From CAVVST01 sp963750995 (lineage in GTDB: Bacteria; Acidobacteriota; Vicinamibacteria; Vicinamibacterales; UBA2999), in assembly GCA_963750995.1 (NCBI GenBank), contig CAVVST010000002.1, positions 62,001 through 126,000 on the forward strand: a DNA stretch of 64,000 bases. Direction: 5' to 3'. The notes beneath the pieces were generated by a model. The model did no database searches. It saw only the letters and a list, made by a program, of their open reading frames with translations, and was not told the DNA's origin. The position numbers and the translations under genes are program-made. Positions 59,801-64,000 of the stretch are shown piece by piece. Each line of letters opens with the position of its first letter. Within the stretch, counting starts at the first letter, position 1.

Positions 59801-61536
59801 TAGTGGCGACGACGAACCCTGCTCCTGGGGCCTCGGAAGTGCCGGTTGGTGGCAGTATTTCGGCGACGCTCAATGTGACCGTCGCGGCGGCGACAGTCAC
59901 ATCTGCGAACTTCGAACTGTGGGATGCGTCGAACACCCTGGTGCCGGCCACGGTCACGTATTCGGAAGACACCCGGACCGCCACCCTGACGCCGGCGAGC
60001 GCCCTGGCCGCCTCCACGCAGTACACCGCCCGGCTCCGCGGGGGGGTGGGGGGCATTGCCGATTTGACGGGCAACACGTTGAGCGCTGGGACCATGCAGT
60101 TCCATGGTGCCGCCGATCGCTATACGCTGGCGGGCGCATCGACGATTGCCACGCTGTATTCGAACGCGACGGCGGCCACTTCGAGTCCCGCAGTCACGGT
60201 GAGGTCGGTCGGAACCTCAGGAGGTCAGGTGGCGGCGTTCACGTACGACCTCGCGCGGTCGGTCGTCTACACGCGTCAGGGAAATCCGGCGTGGGCCGGC
60301 CAGGAACGTGACGGCCAGGCTCCCATCCGCTCTGATGATCTGTTCTTCGGCGGGAGCCAGCCCGACTGGGTGGATCTTACGAAAGTGGCCATCCCCCAGG
60401 CCGATGAGCAGCAGCGCCTGCTGGCGAACGTGATCCAGTTCATGAACGCCGATCGCAAGCCGATTCCGCGGTTCTGGTATCTGCCACGTGGGCTCAAGGC
60501 CGCCGTCGTAATGACCGGCGACGATCACGGCTTCAATGGCACTCCGGGCCGCTTCGATATTTACCAGGCCAACTCGCCCGCTGGTTGCTCTGTCGCCAAC
60601 TGGGAATGCGTGCGAGCCACGTCGTACATCGATGCCAGGGTGACGCCCATCAGTCCGTCGCAGGCAGCCGCCTACGTCGCGAGCGGGTTCGAGATCGCCG
60701 TGCATATTACGACCGGCTGTGCGGACTACACGCCGTCGTCACTGGCAGCGAGTTACGCCCAAGGTCTGGGGGAGTTTGCGACGGCTTTTCCCGGCCTGCC
60801 CGCACCCAAGACGAACCGCACCCATTGCATCCCCTGGAGTGACTACAGCACCCAGCCAGCTGTTGCCCTCGCGAACGGAATCCGGTTCGATACGAACTAC
60901 TACTACTGGCCGCCTGGCTGGGTGAACAAGGTGCCAGGCATGTTCACGGGTTCAGGCATGCCGATGCGATTCGCGCGTGCCGACGGCAGCATCATGGACG
61001 TGTATCAGGCGACCACGCAGATGACCGATGAGTCAGAGCAGACCTACCCGTTCACGATAGACAGGCTGTTGAATCGGGCCCTCGGACCCGAAGGCTACTA
61101 CGGTGTGTTCACCGCGAACATGCACACGGACCATGCCGTGCACGCCGGCTCGGAAGCGATCGTGGCTTCGGCGAAGGCGCGTGGCGTCCCGATCGTCTCG
61201 TCACTGCAAATGCTGCAGTGGCTCGACGGCAGGAACGCCTCATCTTTCCGGAATCTAACTTGGTCCGGATCGACCTTGACTTTCGCGATCGACGTGGGGG
61301 CTGGGGCGAATGGTCTGCAGGCACTCTTGCCTGCGAGTTCGGGAGCCGGGCCGCTGACCATGATCAGCCGCGGCGGCGCGCCGATCTCTTACACACTGCA
61401 GACCCTGAAGGGGATCCAATACGCAGTCTTCACGGCGACCGCCGGTGCCTACGACGCGACGTACGGGCTGCAATCAGCCGTATCGCCGTTATCGGCCAGC
61501 GTCGGCGAACCTCCGACGTTTTTGCCTGGACCATGA
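53827..61536 (+). CDS. 2569-aa secreted mosaic protein: lysyl-oxidase-like, LamG, PASTA, DMFA-like, deacetylase-like
   Basis: Start ATG follows GAGGAG. Signal peptide 1-28. Domains in order: lysyl-oxidase-like (about 34-255) with HPPHGHYH (117-124) for copper; Ig-like (260-352); Fn3-like (362-450); Ig-like (455-545); LamG (552-745); two PASTA-like units (762-892). Then comes a domain like the C-terminal part of N,N-dimethylformamidase large subunit (905-1378; QAYNQYGGNSLY, SVGHDEYWS); Ig-like (1400-1495); DUF4082 (1498-1658); a GATase-like domain begun at 1668. That domain is interrupted at about 1782 by three Cys/Trp repeats and an Ig-like unit and resumes at about 2088 (MQFHGAADRYTLAG). It ends with a NodB-like deacetylase domain (TGDDHG at 2230-2235). 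Likely acts at or outside the cell surface on carbohydrate; catalysis by any one domain is unproven. Confidence 0.82.
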   Translation: MRQHGWIVGVALITALGLLSDGRWRVDAAPAGTIHYPDLQVVVPLDSFSILANSPTTREFRYTHNQVNLGDGPFELRLDYDPVNDLARAFQRIYTHDASTVWSILGETPVVGRFLYHPPHGHYHVPFANFGLFRIAADGSVGAPVALSPKVGFCIADSVPIASIPHQGVFGYPGDNCADPRSIGGISVGWGDLYDFHDDGQSIVYEPATIPDGEYWFRSVADPFNYFIEKSEANNITDIRLQITGTTVTVLAGPFHPDSTPPAVSLTAPPAGAVSGTDVTISANASHASGISNVQFLLDGNPLGPPDTAPPYTLLWNTTTIPDGSHDVSAQALTPTGLYGTSFPVIVTVANNGPGPGPGPSPVTISNVLVSKRTSSSATVTWTTNVLATSEVSYGLDSSYGLFASDVSFGTDHSILLTGLTPSTTYHYQVTSRDAVGNFATAGDFIFTTPAVSDLTCNLIAPVGGTIVSGIINVEAEAFGTASVRGLQFLLDGAPLGAEFTLEPYVLAWDTRSVQNGSHVLSAVVRDPTNNQATCAPVPVVVSNSGPSTVGLVAAFGFDENQGATAADSTGNANHGSISGATWTSSGRFGSALAFDGADDIVTVNDANTLDLTNALTLEAWVNPTTLSGWRTALLKERGGGLAYALYAHDNLPRPAGYVNVGDSDRAAVGTTALPLDAWSHIATTYDGATLRLFVNAVQVGSTAVTGGVAVSANQLSIGGNTVWGEYFAGRLDEIRIYNRALTQPEIDIDMNARVTPGSVEVPFLVGLTQTAAATQITGAGLSVGTVTSSNSTAPVGTVISQSPISGTIVPPGSTVDLVVSLGPTQAIVPSVVGLLQAAAETAIVNAGLIVGSISSQNSNSDPAGTVMAQGPTAGALVNSGTPVNLIVSLGPSQPTDPCDPSSNPIVCENAQPGVSASVWDVAGAGDATIQGFATDISVDQGQTVFFKINTPSTQYRLDIYRMGYYGGMGARQAATVVPSVSLPQSQPNCLSDSATGLFDCGNWAVSASWTVPATAVSGIYFAKVERIDTGGASHIVFVVRDDDGQSDLLFQTSDTTWQAYNQYGGNSLYVGSPAGRAYKVSYNRPFTTRAYAPEDWVFNAEYPMVRWLEANGYWVSYSTGVDTDRRGGELLEHNAFLSVGHDEYWSGGQRTNVEAARAAGINLAFFSGNEVFWKTRWENSISADATPHRTLVSYKETHANAKIDPLPGTWTGTWRDPRFSPPADGGRPENALTGTIFTANDPATTAIQVPSSKSTLRFWRNTSVASLAAGEVATLPHGTLGYEWDEDLDNGSRPTGLIRLSDTVVSGIPYLQDYGSTYAPGTANHSLTLYKHASGALVFGAGTIQWSWGLDNNHDRGNVAPSLAMQQATVNLFADMSVQPLTLQPGLFTGAGSTDTLGPTSAITAPTSNSAVPANTTITISGTATDSGGGVVGGVEVSLDGGATWRRATGREAWTFDWQTGTPRTVMLVSRAVDDSGNLGAPAQPVTVNVGGGSTTCPCTIWPASAVPTNASESDFAAVELGVKFRTSEPGFITGIRFYKGGAQNSGVHVGNLWSATGTLLASATFTTESAQGWQQVAFGTPVPVTANTTYVASYHAPNGGYAGDNRYFSDAGVTNGPLQALADGVDGGNGVYRYGPSGFPTESWLGTNYWVDVVFAPSVVPGPSGEAPILVITSAANPFSGYYAEIMRAEGLNAFATIDISQVTDATLAAHDVVILGEIALTTAQVTSLTNWVNNGGNLIAMRPDKQLAPLLGLTDAGTSLSDAYLLVNTAAAPGAGIAEDYTWTFTTGSASSGTDGWTFCASEGGVCAFTGTQEVRYGANGSYFFKTLSDGTACTNAVFGDPIFGVAKECALRTGPTTPEWTVCAPEGGVCAFTGTQEVRYGANGSYFFQTLSNGTACTNAVFGDPISGVSKECALRTAPAPSNWTFCASEGGACAFAGTQEVRYGANGTFTYKTLSNGTACTNSVFGDPIFGVAKHCDIRPTSGSSPIVATTNPAPGASEVPVGGSISATLNVTVAAATVTSANFELWDASNTLVPATVTYSEDTRTATLTPASALAASTQYTARLRGGVGGIADLTGNTLSAGTMQFHGAADRYTLAGASTIATLYSNATAATSSPAVTVRSVGTSGGQVAAFTYDLARSVVYTRQGNPAWAGQERDGQAPIRSDDLFFGGSQPDWVDLTKVAIPQADEQQRLLANVIQFMNADRKPIPRFWYLPRGLKAAVVMTGDDHGFNGTPGRFDIYQANSPAGCSVANWECVRATSYIDARVTPISPSQAAAYVASGFEIAVHITTGCADYTPSSLAASYAQGLGEFATAFPGLPAPKTNRTHCIPWSDYSTQPAVALANGIRFDTNYYYWPPGWVNKVPGMFTGSGMPMRFARADGSIMDVYQATTQMTDESEQTYPFTIDRLLNRALGPEGYYGVFTANMHTDHAVHAGSEAIVASAKARGVPIVSSLQMLQWLDGRNASSFRNLTWSGSTLTFAIDVGAGANGLQALLPASSGAGPLTMISRGGAPISYTLQTLKGIQYAVFTATAGAYDATYGLQSAVSPLSASVGEPPTFLPGP

Positions 61537-61627
61537 ACAGTCAACCACCGTGACGTAGGTTTCGAACGCTGATGCTCTGACATCCTCCTCCCTAGCGGCG
61601 TTGATGCTCGACTGGGATATCTGGCGC

Positions 61628-63291
61628 TCAGATCGACTGCCGAACGAACCCCCGTTCGGCTAGCAGCATGAGCACCCGACGCGCGTTCTCGCTGGCGGTG
61701 TGAGAAACACTGTCGAGGACGATGTCCGGACGAAGCGGCGCCTCATAGGGATCGTCAATCCCGGTAAACCCGGCGATCTCGCCGCGACGTGCCTTAGAGT
61801 ACATTCCCTTTGAGTCTCGGGCCTCGCACACCTCGAGGGGCGCGTCGACGAAGACCTCCAGGAATTGATCCACGCCGACTAGTTCACGGACCCGATCGCG
61901 CGCGTTCCGATACGGGCTGACGGCGGCGCAAACAGCAATCCCGCCGTGGCGTACGATCTCCGACGCGACAAATCCTATGCGAAGAATATTGGTATCGCGG
62001 TCGTCCTTTGAAAATCCGAGGCCTCGCGACAGATGGGTCCTCACAACATCGCCGTCCAGCACAGTTACCTGACGGCCGCACTCGAGGAGTAAACAGGTAA
62101 GGGCGTTCGCGGTCGTCGATTTGCCCGCTCCGCTGAGACCGGTAAGCCACACACATACGCCCTGACGAGAACGTGGCGGATGGGCCGCCGAGACGATCTC
62201 GGCCACCTCGGGGCGGGTGACCCACTCTGCCGACACTGGAACCGCGCCCGGGTATTCCGTGTCCACTTCCTTCGGTCCGTTTGCCAGTTGCCCGAGGGGG
62301 ACAACCCCGACGCCATGTTCGTCGCTGTAACGCTCGAGGAGCGCCTGCGCCTCGTACGGCCGGTAAAATGGCTTACTGTGCGAGTCGAGCCCGGGGTTCG
62401 CCGGATCAGACTCGATGATGAAATGACTCGCCCCATAATTGCGGGCGACCAAGGTGCGCCACAACGCTTCTCGAGGACCCGCCATTCGCGTGGCGAGGGG
62501 CTGCAGGCCAAGAACCACCCGCTCCGCATCGTAGTACCCGATCCGCGAGTAGCTTGTAGGTCCGGACCCGAGCGTAATACCTCATATCGCCGGTATGAGT
62601 CAGTCCCACGATCGGGTGGAGGAAGAGGGTTGCGTCCGCGGCTTGCGCCGCACGTTTCGTCAGTTCCTCGTCAGCGTGGCAGAACGGACGGTGAGTGGAG
62701 AACGCAAAGACCTTGGCCCGCCCCTTCAACGCCAGCGCACGACGTGTTTCGGACGGCGTCAACCGAAGGTCTTCAAAATCGTAGGTACTGTGGCGCGTTT
62801 GTGACCAGCAATGTTCCGGCGATGTTGCGCGAACCCCACGATGCCATCTCCGCAACCAGAGGATGGCGAGGGTCATTGGTCCCGGTTATCGCGACACACG
62901 CCTCCATGTAGTCCCACTCGTACACGTCCTCGACACGCATGATCGCCAGCACGACATTGTGTGCGTCCCGCAACGCGATCTCTTCTGTCGAAGGCAGCCG
63001 CGTTCCGTTCGGAATCGGGAGTGTAATGGGCATCGGAAATAGCGTGCCATCCTCAATCCGCATTTCGTGCAGGACGCGTGCGTAGTCCCTGCGGCCCATG
63101 AATGAGCCAACGGGTGAAAAGGCCCCGCAGGCAAGCATTCCGAGATCGCATGCGGCCCGGTCGGATATCTGCACTGACGGCAGTGTCCTCGCGCGTGCCA
63201 CTACCTCATCGCGCCCTTCGCTCACAAGGGGGCACACAAGAACTCCGCCGTAAGGAGGAATCAGCGAATCTGAGCAGACATGCTCAGCCAT
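61628..63291 (-). CDS. bifunctional ATP sulfurylase/APS kinase, sulfurylase part degenerate and frameshifted
   Basis: From MAEHVCSDSLIPPYGGVLV at 63291 the sulfurylase domain runs through two frame breaks (near 62795 and 62540): LGMLACGAFSPVGSFMGRRDY, then YDFEDLRLTPSETRRAL, then YYDAERVVLGLQPLATRMAGPREAL. The catalytic motif usually read as QTRNPxHRAH is STHRPFCHAD here, losing both His. The C-terminal APS kinase (about 61.63-62.18 kb) looks intact: GLSGAGKSTTANAL, DGDVVRTHLSRGLGFSKDDR, VSPYRNARDRVREL and GIDDPYEAPLRPD. The kinase makes PAPS, used for sulfation of polysaccharides. Confidence 0.8.
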
Positions 63292-63445
63292 ATCGAGCTG
63301 ACCAAGCCGAAGATCCTGAAGACCAGGGTGATCCGGTTGGGTGCTTCTGGGAGAGGGTCACAATCCCGGTCGTGTCGAGCACGCGGTGGTGAGGGCGCTC
63401 TCAGCCGAAGGAGGCGTGCACTTCACGCGCGCGGTTGCGGGCGCG

Positions 63446-64000
63446 TCAACCCTCGACTGATGCCGGCGCCTCCGCGGATCGGTCGTTCAAACGTCCGGGC
63501 GGCAGTTCAGCCGGCCCGAAGCTGTCTTCCTGCTGCCGGTGGTACGCCTTGTAGTCGCGATGGTAGTACGGGAGATATGACTTGTCGCGGCTCTCCAGCA
63601 CGACTCGGTTCAGCATGGCTCCAACGAGGTTCGCTTGTACTGCATCGAGCCGCTCAACTGCTGCGACCGCGACCTCTCGAGCCGTGTGCACGCAATCCAC
63701 CACCAGCAGAACACCTGAGACCGCCCGGGCAATCAGGCAGGGGTCGGTGACTGCGAGCACCGGCGAGGAATCCAACACGATCCAGTCGAAGCGGTTCCGA
63801 ACGTCCTTGATCAGTTCGTTAAAGCCGTCAGAACCGAGCAGGTCGCTCGGGTTCCCCGCGGCGCTGCCAGCTGGCATCAGCCACAGCCCGGGAACCTTCG
63901 TCTTCCGAAAGACGCCACTCGTGGTCTTCCCCATCAGTACATCCGCCAAGCCCGGCTGCTGCTCTTCCCCGAAAACTTCGTGTAGCTGCGGGTTTCGGAG
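63446..64000 (-). CDS. C-terminal part of BY-kinase/chain-length protein (CpsD/CapB-like), partial
   Basis: The frame is open to the right edge; the start and Walker A lie beyond 64000. Visible: LRNPQLHEVFGEEQQPGLADVL, FDWIVLDSSPVLAVTDPCL (Walker B-type strand), and VVDCVHTAREVAVAAVERL. The C-terminal tyrosine cluster (SYLPYYHRDYKAYHR) is the autophosphorylation site of BY-kinases. It fits regulators of exopolysaccharide export and polymerisation. Confidence 0.85.
   Translation of the reverse strand, partial: LRNPQLHEVFGEEQQPGLADVLMGKTTSGVFRKTKVPGLWLMPAGSAAGNPSDLLGSDGFNELIKDVRNRFDWIVLDSSPVLAVTDPCLIARAVSGVLLVVDCVHTAREVAVAAVERLDAVQANLVGAMLNRVVLESRDKSYLPYYHRDYKAYHRQQEDSFGPAELPPGRLNDRSAEAPASVEG

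Overview
The window is high-GC bacterial chromosome with densely packed genes, ATGA-type overlaps and frequent GTG/TTG starts. The mixture of an RNase III/DUF2007 fusion, SpoIIE phosphatases, a phage-tail-like injection locus and very large secreted mosaic proteins suggests an Acidobacteriota-like genome, possibly Vicinamibacteria. That placement is inference from gene content; no 16S or ribosomal marker is present.

Layout. (1) 0.3-6.7 kb is a conserved housekeeping block: NT5C-type HAD phosphatase, RNase III, membrane SpoIIE phosphatase, Cys/Met-metabolism PLP enzyme, DedA protein, CutA, FtsB-like protein and initiator tRNA-Met with a terminator. (2) 6.7-37.2 kb is one long minus-strand locus for an extracellular contractile injection system (eCIS, a phage-tail-like particle of the Afp/PVC/MAC class). 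In transcription order it encodes a receiver-like protein, sheath, tube, a baseplate-chaperone-like protein, a disordered protein, a DUF4255/Pvc16 terminator, an AAA+ ATPase, a small protein, a CIS tube-initiator protein, a LysM-like protein, hub, spike, PAAR-like tip, gp25-like wedge, two large gp6/J-like baseplate proteins, a tail protein I-like protein, a DUF6519/beta-helix protein, a two-domain Ig-like protein, a giant DUF4157 effector and an unknown 311-aa protein. A divergent-looking NarL-type regulator (37.3-38.0 kb) sits just upstream. (3) 38-53 kb is accessory DNA: a 3' fragment of a tRNA-Leu gene (an integration-site scar), small membrane ORFs, an RyR-like secreted protein, a metallo-beta-lactamase bracketed by direct repeats, broken cupin, aldo/keto-reductase and response-regulator genes, an intact sensor kinase, a Gfo/Idh dehydrogenase and a GT-C-like membrane protein. 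(4) 51.7-61.5 kb holds two secreted proteins sharing a Cys/Trp-rich repeat; one is a 2569-aa mosaic. (5) 61.6-64 kb has a degenerate ATP sulfurylase/APS kinase and the end of a tyrosine kinase of exopolysaccharide export.

Two points dominate interpretation. First, the eCIS locus appears complete for sheath, tube, baseplate, ATPase, cap and effector, but I cannot find a tape measure. Second, from about 7.7 to 35.7 kb most eCIS genes are cut by single-base frameshifts, whereas the 5' third of the sheath gene, the regulator and the block below 7.6 kb are clean. The protein sequence stays coherent across the breaks, so I annotate whole-gene spans. Whether the breaks are consensus errors or real decay can only be settled with reads.
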